A model generated the notes under the pieces. The model was given only the letters and a program-made list of their open reading frames with translations, made no database searches and was not told where the DNA came from. A stretch of 64,000 nucleotides of DNA. It comes from Actinophytocola sp036378875 (GTDB lineage Bacteria > Actinomycetota > Actinomycetes > Mycobacteriales > Pseudonocardiaceae). The translations under genes were made by a program, and so were the position numbers. The DNA lies in the NCBI RefSeq assembly GCF_036378875.1, contig NZ_DASUVO010000139.1, positions 1-64,000 on the forward strand, read 5' to 3'. Below are positions 8,382 to 17,026 of the stretch, in pieces; within the stretch, counting starts at the first letter, position 1, and every line of letters starts with the position of its first letter.

Positions 8382-9509
8382 TCAGTAGACAGGTAGATCG
8401 ATCTTGGTGGCGAAGCGGTCGGTAAGCTTCATCATCGCCGTGAACAGCGTGGTGCGCTTGAACATCCAGTTGCGCATGCGGATACCACGTTGGGTTTCCG
8501 GGGCCAGGAACCGCCCCGCGTTACCGCTCTTGGCGACCTTCGCGTAGGGGCGAAGCAGGTCCGTGTACCGGCGAAAAGCGATCGCGTGGTCGCCGCCCGA
8601 GCGGTGCAGCTCACCGGCGAGCACGTACGCACCCACGACCGCGAGGCCCGTGCCGAAGCCGGCGAGCGTGTTGCCATAAGCCGCGTCGCCCAACAACACG
8701 ACCCGGCCCTTCGCGTAGTCGGACATGTCCGTGCGACTGATCGAGTCGAGGTAGAACTCCTGCGCCGCAGGGACTTTCGCCATGAGCTCCGGGATCCGCC
8801 AGCCGCCACCACGGTAGGCGTCCATCAACAGCTTCCGCTGCTGCTCGGTGTCGTAGTGGTCATAGGAAAGCTCGTGTGACGCGAACACGAAGAACGACTG
8901 CGCCTTCGACCCACCGATCGCCGCCATACGGCCAGGTTCGTTGTACATCAGGCCATCGCCGTCGATGTCCAGTTTCGCGAGCGCGTAGTAGTGACCGAGG
9001 AAGCGGACGTAGTCCCTCTCGGGCCCGAACGCGAGGCGCCGGACGTTCGAGTGAATACCATCGGCGCCGACGACCAGGTCGAACGTGCGAGGCGCACTGG
9101 CGGCGAACGTTACGTGCACGCCACCGGCCGTCTCGGTGAGCGACGTGATCGAGTCGCCGAACACGTACTCGCAGCTGCTCTTCGTGCGTTCGTACAGCAA
9201 CGCGGCGAGGTCACCGCGCCGGATCTCGACGTCCCCGCCGGTGAACTCCCCTGGCATGACGGTCAGTGTGCGACCTTGTCCGTCCACAATGGTCTGATCA
9301 CGACCGCCGGTCTGACGCCGGTACACCTCGTCGAGGATGCCCATCCGTTCCAGGACCGTGCGGTGGGTCGCACCCTTGAAGTCGACGGCCTGTCCGCCAG
9401 GTCGTGGCGCGGGCGCCTTCTCGACGACGGTGACGGTCGCGCCGTAGCGAGCGAGCCAGAGAGCGAGCGACGGGCCGGCGATACTGGCACCGGAAATGAG
9501 AATCTTCAT
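8382..9509 (-). CDS. FAD-dependent monooxygenase (PHBH/TetX-like fold)
   Basis: A 375-aa flavin hydroxylase of the aromatic-hydroxylase superfamily. The N-terminal dinucleotide fold is KILISGASIAGPSLALWLARYGATVTVVEK. The middle motif is FDLVVGADGIHSNVR (DG motif), and the FAD ribityl-binding motif is GRVVLLGDAAYGNTLAGFGTG. Members use NAD(P)H and O2 to hydroxylate aromatic or polyketide substrates, or to inactivate drugs. The closest visual resemblance is to the TetX-like group often found alone in actinomycetes. It is flanked by non-coding DNA and no partner enzyme is adjacent, so the substrate is unknown. Confidence 0.85.
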   Translation of the reverse strand: MKILISGASIAGPSLALWLARYGATVTVVEKAPAPRPGGQAVDFKGATHRTVLERMGILDEVYRRQTGGRDQTIVDGQGRTLTVMPGEFTGGDVEIRRGDLAALLYERTKSSCEYVFGDSITSLTETAGGVHVTFAASAPRTFDLVVGADGIHSNVRRLAFGPERDYVRFLGHYYALAKLDIDGDGLMYNEPGRMAAIGGSKAQSFFVFASHELSYDHYDTEQQRKLLMDAYRGGGWRIPELMAKVPAAQEFYLDSISRTDMSDYAKGRVVLLGDAAYGNTLAGFGTGLAVVGAYVLAGELHRSGGDHAIAFRRYTDLLRPYAKVAKSGNAGRFLAPETQRGIRMRNWMFKRTTLFTAMMKLTDRFATKIDLPVY

Positions 9510-9756
9510 GCCGACAACGTCGCGCCACGCGCCGACGGTTCACCGACGGCCGACTGACAGCGCCTGAAGGTTCGCCGCGGTGCCGGGTCCCCCGGGTGCT
9601 CGTGCGAAGTCGGTTGGGGCGCACGAGTGTCCCATTCGCTCGGACTGGCCACCGAAAGTTGTCCACAGGGGCCCGCGACCTGGGGTTTTGTCTGTGTGGC
9701 TTGGTACGATGGCCTCGGGGTGGCCCCCCGGGTATGGGTGGGGGATGCCTACGCAA

Positions 9757-9782
9757 CCATCTGTGTTGGCGTTGATCATGAA
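9757..9782. repeat. 26-bp dispersed-type repeat, copy 1
   Basis: Identical to the copy at 10010-10035 except for one T/C difference. The shared core is GTTGGCGTTGATCATGAA, preceded by CCATCTG. The copies lie 253 bp apart in the same orientation, in otherwise non-coding DNA. The flanks also share loose similarity. The function is unknown. Confidence 0.6.
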
Positions 9783-10009
9783 ACCGCTCAGCCGATGCCG
9801 GGTGTTGAGCCTGTGGTGGTTTCGCGGTTGTGTGGTCCGATGGCGGGCAGTTCCCGTTCGCGGGCGGTTCGAGTCGGTGGTCGTGCGAGCGTCCTTCATC
9901 ACGCCCACGGTGAGGAAGGCTCCCCTTCACCGCGCAGCACCGCCCTTGGCCAAGCCCGGATATCCTGAAGGGCCCCTCAGGACATCGGCCACCAGTGGGC
10001 TGCGCCACC

Positions 10010-10035
10010 CCATCTGCGTTGGCGTTGATCATGAA
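10010..10035. repeat. 26-bp dispersed-type repeat, copy 2
   Basis: Second copy of the element at 9757-9782, differing only by C for T in CATCTGCGTTGG. It lies 66 bp beyond the end of the SARP-type regulator gene on the downstream side. It may be part of a family of small repeats; this window alone cannot show that. Confidence 0.6.
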
Positions 10036-10100
10036 CGGCTTGTTCGGAATGGGCACGCTCGGATCTGTCGTGTGGTCTTGGCGGTGGACAGGGACACCCT

Positions 10101-12950
10101 TCAGAGCACCGCGGTTGAGGCGTCGGCGCGGGACTGGCCGGCGCCCTGTGCGTAGGCGGCGGCGAAACCGTCGGCGCCCAGTTCCTTGGTCGCGCGTGCC
10201 GCTGTCGCGGCTACCAGAGGATCACCCGCGATGGCTGTGCCGCGCAGTGCCACCGCCGTGCCCAGCAGGAACGCCGCCCGTGCCGGGGGTGTCGCGCTTG
10301 CCAGACCTTCCACAGCGGACGCGAGCGTCGCGGCGAACGGTGATCTTCTGGCTGTCTCGACGGCCTCCTCGTGGCGGTCCATGGCGGTCAGGATCCGTGC
10401 CCGCGTAGGGAAGCCTCTGAAGTCGTCGCTTGTCGCGGCCAGTGCTGGGGTGAGCGAGGCGCCCGTGATCGTCGCCAGGCCGAGCAGGACGGTCGGGGAC
10501 GGCGGCTGTCCTGCGCGCCGGTTCAACTCGCCCGCGTGGAGGACGTCCGCCTCGGCGCCGACCGTGTCTCCCTGCCGCAGCAGGCAGTCCGCTCGTCGGC
10601 ACAGTACGTCGACGCATTCCTCCAGCGCGCCGAACCGCTCGTAGAGTGCCAGCGACTCCGCCCACAGCGACCGGGCCCGGTCCCACTCGCCGCGCCAGCC
10701 CGCCACCTCGCCGAGCCAGTCCAGCGCCTGTGCCATGCCCCATCGTTCGCCGAGGTCCCGGAACGTCGCCAGCACGTCCCGCAGTTCCGCCTCGCCGACC
10801 GAGGGTTGACCGTCCAGCACCCGCATGATCCCCATGCTCAACCGGCCGACCGCCTGGGTCCACGAGTCGGTCCCAATCTCGGCCTCCTCCGGTGGCCCCC
10901 ACGGTCCGGCGGTCATGCCCCACAAGGTCCCGACGAACGGGTACCGCCACGACTTCAGACCCCGCATGACCTCCTGCGCCCTGGTCCGCGGCCCGCGCGC
11001 GTGCAGGACGGCGGCCACGTACCCCTCGCCAGAGCCGGGCGCCCGCTCCAGCAGCGCGGCGGCCGCTCCGCCAGCCTCACTGTGCCGCCCGGACAGCCAC
11101 CAGTACGCGGTCAACGACGCCATCAGTTCGTACCCGAGCGCCGGGTCGCCATCGACCGACCAGCGCAGCGCGGCCATCAGGTTGTCGTGGTCCGCCGACA
11201 GCGTCGCGAGCCAGTCGAGTTGTTCGGCTCGCCGCAGGTGCGGGTCCGCCCGTTGTGCGAGCGCCAGGTAGTACGACGCGTGTGCCCGCCGGGCGTCGGC
11301 GGGGAGGTGCTCGGCGCAGAACAGCCTGATCGTGTCGAGCATGCGGTACCGCCGGCCGTCCGTCTCGATGAGAGACCGGTCGACGAGGTCGGCGAGCACG
11401 TCGTCGGTCGTGTCGCACACGGCCTCGACCGCGGCGAGTGACGCGCCGCCGGTGAACACCGCGAACCGCGCCGCCACCGTCTGTTCGGCTGGGGTTAGCA
11501 GATCCCAGCTCCACGCCACCACAGCCCGCAACGTCCGGTGCCGCGCGGCCGCCGTCCGGTCGCCCCGCGACAGCAACTGGAACGGGCCGTGCGACGCCAA
11601 CCGGGCGGCCAGTTCCTCGACCGTGAACTGCCGCAGCCGCGCGGCGGCCAGCTCGATGGCCAGCGGCAACCCGTCGACCGCCGTGCAGATCGAGGCCACC
11701 GCGTCCGTCACCGCGAACCCCGGCCGGACGGCGGCGGCCCGGTCGGCGAACAGGCGCACCGCGTCCTCGGTGAGCGGGGCGAGCGGCAGCAGGGTTTCGC
11801 CGGTGAGCCCGAGCGGTTCCCTGCTGGTGGCGAGGATCGTCAGGGAAGGGCACTCGGCCAGCAATGTCCGGGCGAGGGTCGCGGCCGCGTTCACGACCTG
11901 CTCGCAGTTGTCGAGCACCAACAGCAGTGGCTCGTCGAGTGCCGCGACGAGCCGCCGGACCGGGTTGCCGCCCGACGGCAGGAAACCGGACTCCCGCAAC
12001 CCGAGCGCGCCGAGCACCGCGTGCGGCACCAGGTCACCGTCCTCCACCGGTGACAGGTCGGCGAAGCAGACGTCCCGCCCGCGTGCGGCCTCGATCGCCA
12101 GTCGGGTCTTACCGGTGCCGCCCGGGCCGAGGATCGTCACGAGCCGGGTGTCACGCAGTTCCCGCAGCCGCGCCAGTTCGGCGCCGCGGCCGACGAAGCT
12201 GGTGAGCTGCGCGGGCAACCCCACCCGCCGCGGCGCCGGGTCGGCCCGCAGGATCGCCAGGTGGGTGGCGGACAGCTCGGGCGACGGGTCGGCGCCGAGC
12301 TCGTCGGCGAGCAGCCGGCGGGTGTCCTCGAACTCGGCGAGTGCCTCGGCCTGCCTGCCGGTCGCGTGCAGTGCCCGCATCAGCTGACCGCGCAGCCGTT
12401 CCCGCAGCGGGTTGGCGGCGACGAGCGCCTGAAGCTCCGCGACGGACGTGCCCTCCGGCAGAGCCAGCTCGGCGTCCACGAGGTCCTCGAGCGCCGCGAG
12501 CCGCAGTTCGTCGAGCCGGGCGACCTGCGGTTCGCCGTGTGGCAGGTCGACGAGCGCTGGCCCGCGCCAGAGACCGACCGCCTCCCGCAACACGGCCGCG
12601 GCCTTGTCGTGGGCACCGGCCGCGAGCAGCCGGCGCCCCTCTCCGGCCAGCCGCTCGAACCGGAGGGCGTCGACGTCGTCGCGGTCGACCACGAGCCGGT
12701 ACCCTGCGCCGTCGAAGACCACCGCGTCGACCGCCTTGCGTAGGCGGGACACGTGGGCCTGCACGGCTCCTGCCGCGTCGGTGGGTGGGTCGTCCCCGTA
12801 CTGAGCGGCAAGGATCGCGTCGATCGGGACCACTCGGTTGGGGTTGAGCGCGAGTAGCGCCAGTAGGGCGCGTGGTCGCGGTCCGCCGACGGCGACCGGC
12901 GTGCCATCGGCAGTTCGCACTTCGAGTGGTCCCAGGATCCCGATCCGCAC
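10101..12950 (-). CDS. AfsR/SARP-type transcriptional regulator with BTAD, NB-ARC and TPR-like regions
   Basis: A large 949-aa regulator. Residues ~1-95 form an OmpR-type winged-helix DNA-binding domain (MRIGILGPLEVRTADG, VQAHVSRLRKAV). Residues ~96-240 are a bacterial transcriptional activator domain (LRFERLAGEGRRLLAAG, ELGADPSPELSATHLAIL). An NB-ARC STAND ATPase follows, with Walker A GPGGTGKT at 275-282 and a second motif LLLVLDNCEQV. The C-terminal ~350 residues are helical repeats of TPR type. Such proteins activate secondary-metabolite or stress genes after ATP-dependent oligomerisation. It starts with GTG and lies downstream of, and on the same strand as, the SDR-TetR-P450 group, which are plausible but unproven targets. 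Confidence 0.88.
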   Translation of the reverse strand: MRIGILGPLEVRTADGTPVAVGGPRPRALLALLALNPNRVVPIDAILAAQYGDDPPTDAAGAVQAHVSRLRKAVDAVVFDGAGYRLVVDRDDVDALRFERLAGEGRRLLAAGAHDKAAAVLREAVGLWRGPALVDLPHGEPQVARLDELRLAALEDLVDAELALPEGTSVAELQALVAANPLRERLRGQLMRALHATGRQAEALAEFEDTRRLLADELGADPSPELSATHLAILRADPAPRRVGLPAQLTSFVGRGAELARLRELRDTRLVTILGPGGTGKTRLAIEAARGRDVCFADLSPVEDGDLVPHAVLGALGLRESGFLPSGGNPVRRLVAALDEPLLLVLDNCEQVVNAAATLARTLLAECPSLTILATSREPLGLTGETLLPLAPLTEDAVRLFADRAAAVRPGFAVTDAVASICTAVDGLPLAIELAAARLRQFTVEELAARLASHGPFQLLSRGDRTAAARHRTLRAVVAWSWDLLTPAEQTVAARFAVFTGGASLAAVEAVCDTTDDVLADLVDRSLIETDGRRYRMLDTIRLFCAEHLPADARRAHASYYLALAQRADPHLRRAEQLDWLATLSADHDNLMAALRWSVDGDPALGYELMASLTAYWWLSGRHSEAGGAAAALLERAPGSGEGYVAAVLHARGPRTRAQEVMRGLKSWRYPFVGTLWGMTAGPWGPPEEAEIGTDSWTQAVGRLSMGIMRVLDGQPSVGEAELRDVLATFRDLGERWGMAQALDWLGEVAGWRGEWDRARSLWAESLALYERFGALEECVDVLCRRADCLLRQGDTVGAEADVLHAGELNRRAGQPPSPTVLLGLATITGASLTPALAATSDDFRGFPTRARILTAMDRHEEAVETARRSPFAATLASAVEGLASATPPARAAFLLGTAVALRGTAIAGDPLVAATAARATKELGADGFAAAYAQGAGQSRADASTAVL

Positions 12951-13019
12951 TCGCGTGAACCTACGTGACGTGCCGTCGCCTACGCGTTCCGCCGTGGCTC
13001 GGCATCTACGGAGGACTGA

Positions 13020-13772
13020 TCAGGCGGTGGCGCCGCCGTCCAGCACGAGGTCGTGGCCGACGGTGAAACCCGACTCCGGAGAGGCCAGCCACAGCACGGC
13101 CGACGCGATCTCCGCGAGCGTCCCGACCCGCCCGATCGGCAGCGCGGCACGCAGCCGGGTCGCGCGGTCGGCCGGCGTCTCGCCCGGAAGCAGCGACATC
13201 GCGGTGTCCGCCGGGCCGGGGCTGATGGCGTTGATCCGGATCCCGTCGGCGATGTGCTCCAGCGCCGCGTTGCGGGTCAGCGCGCTCACCGCGGCCTTCG
13301 TCGCCACGTAGGCGCTGGTGCCCGGGCGACGGCCGTGCGCGCCGAGGGTGGACGCGTTGTTCACGATCGCGCCGCCGCCGCGTGCGCGCATGTGCGCGAT
13401 CTCGTGCTTCATCGACAGCCACACGCCGGTGAGGTTGACGTCGATGGCGCGGGTCCACTCGGGCACCGACAGGTCCACGACCCCGCCCGGCACGAACACG
13501 CCCGCGTTGTTGAACGCGACGTGCAGGCCATCGTGGCGGCGCACGACCGTCTCGACCATGGCGGCGACCTCGTCCTCGCGGGTCACGTCGGCGATCACCG
13601 CGCTGGCGGCGCCCCCGGCGGTCTCGATCAGCTTCACCGTCTGGGCCAGCGGCTCCGCCGCCCGCCCGGCCACCGAGACCGTCGCGCCCTCCGCCGCGAA
13701 GGCCAGCGCCGTCGCCCTGCCGATGCCGCCCCCGCCGCCGGTGACGAGCACGACCTTGTCCGAGAATCGCAT
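13020..13772 (-). CDS. SDR-family oxidoreductase
   Basis: A 250-aa classical short-chain dehydrogenase/reductase. The cofactor loop is VTGGGGGIGRA (TGxxxGxG) and the NNAG motif is in HVAFNNAGVF. The catalytic Ser is in IVNNAST and the Tyr-Lys pair is YVATK. The C-terminus ends GHDLVLDGGATA, typical of FabG-like members. Substrate is unknown. The TetR-family gene ends only 10 bp upstream on the same strand, and a probable TetR operator overlaps that junction. The SDR is therefore likely controlled by this repressor. The ribosome site before the ATG is weak. Confidence 0.88.
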   Translation of the reverse strand: MRFSDKVVLVTGGGGGIGRATALAFAAEGATVSVAGRAAEPLAQTVKLIETAGGAASAVIADVTREDEVAAMVETVVRRHDGLHVAFNNAGVFVPGGVVDLSVPEWTRAIDVNLTGVWLSMKHEIAHMRARGGGAIVNNASTLGAHGRRPGTSAYVATKAAVSALTRNAALEHIADGIRINAISPGPADTAMSLLPGETPADRATRLRAALPIGRVGTLAEIASAVLWLASPESGFTVGHDLVLDGGATA

Positions 13773-13788
13773 ATGAGACCAATCAGTC
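13773..13788 (-). promoter_or_regulatory. Probable TetR operator, copy 2 (SDR gene leader)
   Basis: The plus-strand 16-mer ATGAGACCAATCAGTC matches the sequence at 14375-14390 at 14 of 16 positions. The core GACYRATCAGTC is an imperfect palindrome. It lies immediately upstream of the SDR start codon and contains the TGA stop of the TetR gene. Binding here would interfere with SDR expression separately from the first operator. Confidence 0.5.
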
Positions 13789-14355
13789 CAATATCGTCAA
13801 TGCTGTGCGGACCGCGTCGGCAAGGCGTTCGGGGCTTGTGTCGTCCCGGCCGAGCACGCGGATGCCCTGCAGGAAGACGAGCAGGAACCGGGCCAGTGCC
13901 CGTGGCTGCGCGTCGGCGCGCAGCTCACCCTGCGCCCGCGCCCGCAGCAGCGCGGACGTGAGCGCCACCTCGACGGTGTCCCAGCTGGTCCGCACCCGCC
14001 GCGCGACCGCCGGGTCGGTCATCCGCTCCACGGCCGCGTTCACGACGAAACAGCCGCAGTCGTCGCGGCCTGCCTCGGTCGCGTACGCCTCGACGAGCGC
14101 TCGTACGGCGGGCAGCGCTGGCCCGGGCCGGGACAGTAGTTCGACGATCGTCGGGTCGCGCTCGGTCAGGTAGTGGTCCAGTGCGCGCAGGTAGAGCTCG
14201 TGCTTGCTGCCGAACGTGGCGTAGAGGCTCGCCCGCGCGATGCCCAGTTCCGCCACCAGGTCCGCGGTCGAGGTCGCCTCGTAGCCCCGGCGCCAGAACA
14301 GGTTCATGGCCGCCGCGAGCACCGCGTCCGGATCGAACTCCTTCACCCTCCCCAT
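13783..14355 (-). CDS. TetR-family transcriptional repressor
   Basis: A 190-aa repressor. The N-terminal helix-turn-helix is clear: LFWRRGYEATSTADLVAELGIARASLYATFGSKHELY (residues ~19-55). The C-terminal ligand domain contains GRDDCGCFVVNAAVE, the pattern of the AcuR/TetR_C_16-like group that often controls neighbouring reductases. The upstream perfect palindrome at 14379-14390 lies 23 bp from its ATG and indicates autoregulation; a related site precedes the SDR gene. The P450 gene ends upstream, inside the operator. The ligand is unknown. Confidence 0.88.
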   Translation of the reverse strand: MGRVKEFDPDAVLAAAMNLFWRRGYEATSTADLVAELGIARASLYATFGSKHELYLRALDHYLTERDPTIVELLSRPGPALPAVRALVEAYATEAGRDDCGCFVVNAAVERMTDPAVARRVRTSWDTVEVALTSALLRARAQGELRADAQPRALARFLLVFLQGIRVLGRDDTSPERLADAVRTALTILD

Positions 14356-14374
14356 GGGACGGACGCTAGTCTTT

Positions 14375-14390
14375 ATGAGACTGATCAGTC
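14375..14390 (-). promoter_or_regulatory. Probable TetR operator, copy 1 (perfect palindrome)
   Basis: Plus strand ATGAGACTGATCAGTC, containing the perfect 12-bp palindrome GACTGATCAGTC at 14379-14390. It lies in the 27-bp space before the TetR ATG and overlaps the TGA stop of the P450 gene (14385-14387). Its near-duplicate at 13773-13788 strengthens the operator call. Confidence 0.55.
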
Positions 14391-15425
14391 AAGAATTCGT
14401 TGTGGTGACCACACCGCGTCGAGCCGCCCGGGCAGACGCAGTCGCCAGCCGTGCGGGGCCGGAAGCCAGCCAAGAGCCGGCCGGACGTCCGGCATGCGGT
14501 CGAGCAGCACGTCGAGTGTGGTGCGGGCGATCGACAGGACCATCGGGTGCGCGGGGCAGTGATGCGCGCCGGCGCCGAAGCCGAGGTTGGATCGGACCAC
14601 CCGGCGCACGTCGAACCGGTCCGGCTCGTCGAACACGGCCTCGTCCCGGTTGGCCGAGGCGATGGCGAGCGCGAGCCGGTCGCCGGCACGGATCTCCTGG
14701 CCGCCCAACGAAACCGCGGACACGGTGCGGCGGAACAGCACACCGACGGGCCCGCCCCACCGCAAGGCCTCGTACACGGCGGCGCCGAGCAGTTGCCGGT
14801 CCGCGAGCACGGTGTCGAGCTGTGTCCGGTCGGTCCACAGTGCCAGCAGGGTCCACGCGGCGAGCCAGCCCGGCTCGATCACACTCAGCGCGAGGTGGCG
14901 GAGTAGCGGCACGGGATCCGCTTCGGCGTTCACAAGCCGCCTGACCAGCGAGCCCCTCGGTCGGCGTCGCAACTGGTCGATGAGCGCGGTGACGTCCGGG
15001 GTCATCTCGACGGTCTCGACCCGAGCGAGCGTGTTTCCCCAGTACAGCAACGTGTCCGTGCAACCGAAGCCGAGACCGAGCAGGGTCGCGCCGGCGACCG
15101 CGGCGACCGGCTCGAAGTACTCGGTGGTCAGATCGCCGGCGCCGGCGGCGAACACGTCGTCGGCCGCCTTGCGGGCGATCGGCCGGGTGATCGTGTCCAC
15201 CTCGGCCGGACTGAGGCCCGGTTGGTAGGCGGTGCGGAAGACGTCGTGGATGCCGGCGTAATCGCCGGCATAGCGCTTCGGGTCGGAGAGGACGGTGAGG
15301 ACGTCGTGCCAGCCGGTCACGAGCCACAGTCCGGCCTCCGGCAACCAGCTCACCGGCTCCCGCGCGCGCAGGCGTGCGAACGCGGGATGCGGATCGGTGT
15401 CGAGCTCGGTGAGCGTGGTCATCAC
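14385..15425 (-). CDS. Divergent, short cytochrome P450-like protein
   Basis: A 346-aa P450-fold protein, about 50 residues shorter than usual actinobacterial P450s. The ExxR motif is EALR (in AAVYEALRWGG) and the haem loop is LGFGAGAHHCPAHPM, with the proximal Cys present. Two features are missing. The I-helix acid-alcohol pair (AGxE/DT in most members) is replaced by VIEPGWLAAWT. The C-helix HxxxR haem-propionate motif is also absent from the GLSPAEVDTITRPIARKAADD segment. It could be a P450 that uses substrate-assisted chemistry or peroxide, or one in decay. The start is GTG 15425 or ATG 15422. It lies upstream of the TetR-SDR pair on the same strand. Confidence 0.8.
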   Translation of the reverse strand: MMTTLTELDTDPHPAFARLRAREPVSWLPEAGLWLVTGWHDVLTVLSDPKRYAGDYAGIHDVFRTAYQPGLSPAEVDTITRPIARKAADDVFAAGAGDLTTEYFEPVAAVAGATLLGLGFGCTDTLLYWGNTLARVETVEMTPDVTALIDQLRRRPRGSLVRRLVNAEADPVPLLRHLALSVIEPGWLAAWTLLALWTDRTQLDTVLADRQLLGAAVYEALRWGGPVGVLFRRTVSAVSLGGQEIRAGDRLALAIASANRDEAVFDEPDRFDVRRVVRSNLGFGAGAHHCPAHPMVLSIARTTLDVLLDRMPDVRPALGWLPAPHGWRLRLPGRLDAVWSPQRILD

Positions 15426-15509
15426 GTCGAAACTAAGAGTGACAGCCCCGCCTCAACCGGTCACGACCTCATTCGCCGCGGAGGAGATGCGATATCGAGA
15501 CATGCGGCC

Positions 15510-15758
15510 CTATAAGGCGCCGCGCTCCACTCCGCCGGGTGGTGTCACGTTCAGGACCGTCGCGAGCGGGATGATGCTCACCGTGTGTTTGCGGCGTCCC
15601 TCGGACATGCGGATGCCCACCCACATCTCCCCGGTGATCGGGTCCGGCTCCACCGGTCCGGTGACCTCGCCGACCCGGAAGCGCTCGCCGTGCTCGTCAC
15701 GCAGCAGGAACGTCACCATCGAGCCGCGGGCGGGACTCTCGTCTGCCTTTTTCGACAC
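15510..15758 (-). CDS. Small hypothetical protein, 82 aa
   Basis: Unrecognised small protein with a charged N-terminus (VSKKADESPARG) and a beta-rich body (VTFLLRDEHGERFRVGEVTGPVEPD, MWVGIRMSEG). GTG at 15758 has a GAGGTGAG ribosome site at suitable spacing, and codon use looks coding. It precedes the P450-like gene by about 85 bp on the same strand and could be co-transcribed. It has no signal peptide or membrane segment. Confidence 0.6.
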   Translation of the reverse strand: MSKKADESPARGSMVTFLLRDEHGERFRVGEVTGPVEPDPITGEMWVGIRMSEGRRKHTVSIIPLATVLNVTPPGGVERGAL

Positions 15759-15863
15759 CGTCGCTCACCTCAAAAGCCGGGGGGACACCTGACTTCGGAT
15801 TCCCAAAAGTTCGTCAGCTATTCCTGTCCCATCGAACTAACCGGTTGAGGCACACTTACCGGT

Positions 15864-16919
15864 GTGCGCTTGCTTCCTGTGCTGACCGCTGTCCTGCTGC
15901 TCGCCGGCTGTGGCGCCGAGGCGTCCGCCAAGGCCCCGTTCACGGCGGTCGTCCTGCCCTCCGGCGCCGTCCCCGTCCGCATCGCGGCGGCGGGAGACGT
16001 GCTGTACGTGGCCGTGAGCAAGGACGGGAAACCCGGCATGCTGCGGTACGAGAAGGGGCGTGCCACCGAGATCTCCCTCACCCCCGCGACGCCCTACGGC
16101 AGGATGGCGGAGTGGCAGTCGCTGGCCGCCGACGGCACCGAGATCGTCGCCGTCGGCAGCAAGACCGGCGGCGCGCACGGCAACCCCCGGTGGAGCCTGT
16201 GGCGCACCAAGGGCACGGGGCTCGCCGAGCAGCCGCAGAAGTTCTCCGCGTTCGGCGGGTACGGCGCCGGCTCGCTCGTCGACGTCGTCCTCCCCACCAC
16301 CGGTCCACTGCTCGTCGGTGTGTGGCAGAGCGCCACGACCGGCTCGGACGTCGCGGTGTGGACGACCGACGGCACCTTGTGGAACAGGCAGAGCTCGGCT
16401 GGAACGCCACTGGAGAGCACTCAAGACTCGCTCAAGTTCCCGTTGGGCGCGACGGCCCACGGCGCGGACGCCCTGATCGCCGGCTGGCAGTTCGCGGAAG
16501 GGCGGCAGCAGCCTGTCGTGTGGACGCTGCGTGACGGTGTCGCGACCCTCACACCGCTCCCCGACGCGGGCAAGAACGGCATGGCCATCACCGTGAGCTG
16601 CACCGACACGTGTGCCGTCGCGGGCAGGGTGGACGGAAGTCTCGCGATCTGGCGGCAGAGCGGTAACGCGTGGCGACGGGTATCCGACGTACCGGACGTA
16701 CCTGTCGGTGATCACGAACGGCCGGTGCCACCGGTCGGGGACACCCTCGTCTACTCCGATCGGAGCGTGGTGCGCGTTGCTACCCTCGGTGGCGACGCAT
16801 CCGACGCGGCCGGCCCCACCGGCGTGGTCACCGCGATCACACGGGTCCACGACACCACGTACGTGCTGGCGGGACCCGACAAAGACAACCAAACCCTGTG
16901 GCGCGCCGGCCCGAGCTGA
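15864..16919 (+). CDS. Secreted lipoprotein, probable beta-propeller
   Basis: A 351-aa lipoprotein: the N-terminus MRLLPVLTAVLLLAGC carries a lipobox (LAGC, Cys16). The mature part consists of repeated units of about 45 residues with W/G-rich beta strands, such as YGRMAEWQSLAADGTEIVAVG, GPLLVGVWQSATTGSDVAVW and GADALIAGWQFAEG. This is consistent with a sialidase-like or WD-type beta-propeller. The start is GTG 15864. No enzyme motif is visible and the role is unknown. It is the last gene before the metH leader. Confidence 0.75.
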   Translation: MRLLPVLTAVLLLAGCGAEASAKAPFTAVVLPSGAVPVRIAAAGDVLYVAVSKDGKPGMLRYEKGRATEISLTPATPYGRMAEWQSLAADGTEIVAVGSKTGGAHGNPRWSLWRTKGTGLAEQPQKFSAFGGYGAGSLVDVVLPTTGPLLVGVWQSATTGSDVAVWTTDGTLWNRQSSAGTPLESTQDSLKFPLGATAHGADALIAGWQFAEGRQQPVVWTLRDGVATLTPLPDAGKNGMAITVSCTDTCAVAGRVDGSLAIWRQSGNAWRRVSDVPDVPVGDHERPVPPVGDTLVYSDRSVVRVATLGGDASDAAGPTGVVTAITRVHDTTYVLAGPDKDNQTLWRAGPS

Positions 16920-17026
16920 CCGTTCGGCGGCGCGTAGGCTCGGACGCGGTACCTGACGTGTTCATCTCCCAGCATGTGGCCGGCATCGCGACGGTCGGGA
17001 GAGACTCGGTAAAGTCAATGTCCGGG

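Larger units (their letters stand above)
9510..10100. other. Gene-free 590-bp interval with short repeats and a palindrome
   Basis: Between the flavin monooxygenase start and the SARP-type regulator stop I see no credible gene in either strand. Frames here lack family similarity and coding-type third-position bias. The stretch holds two copies of a 26-bp repeat (listed separately). It also holds a near-perfect 20-bp palindrome at 9963-9982, with arms TCCTGA/TCAGGA around GGGCCC, which could act as part of a terminator for the regulator gene. Confidence 0.6.

Noticed and set aside
9540..10056. Minus-strand frames containing the peptide MINAN at both repeat copies
   Set aside because: The shared peptide comes from the DNA repeat itself; the frames differ elsewhere and show no protein features.
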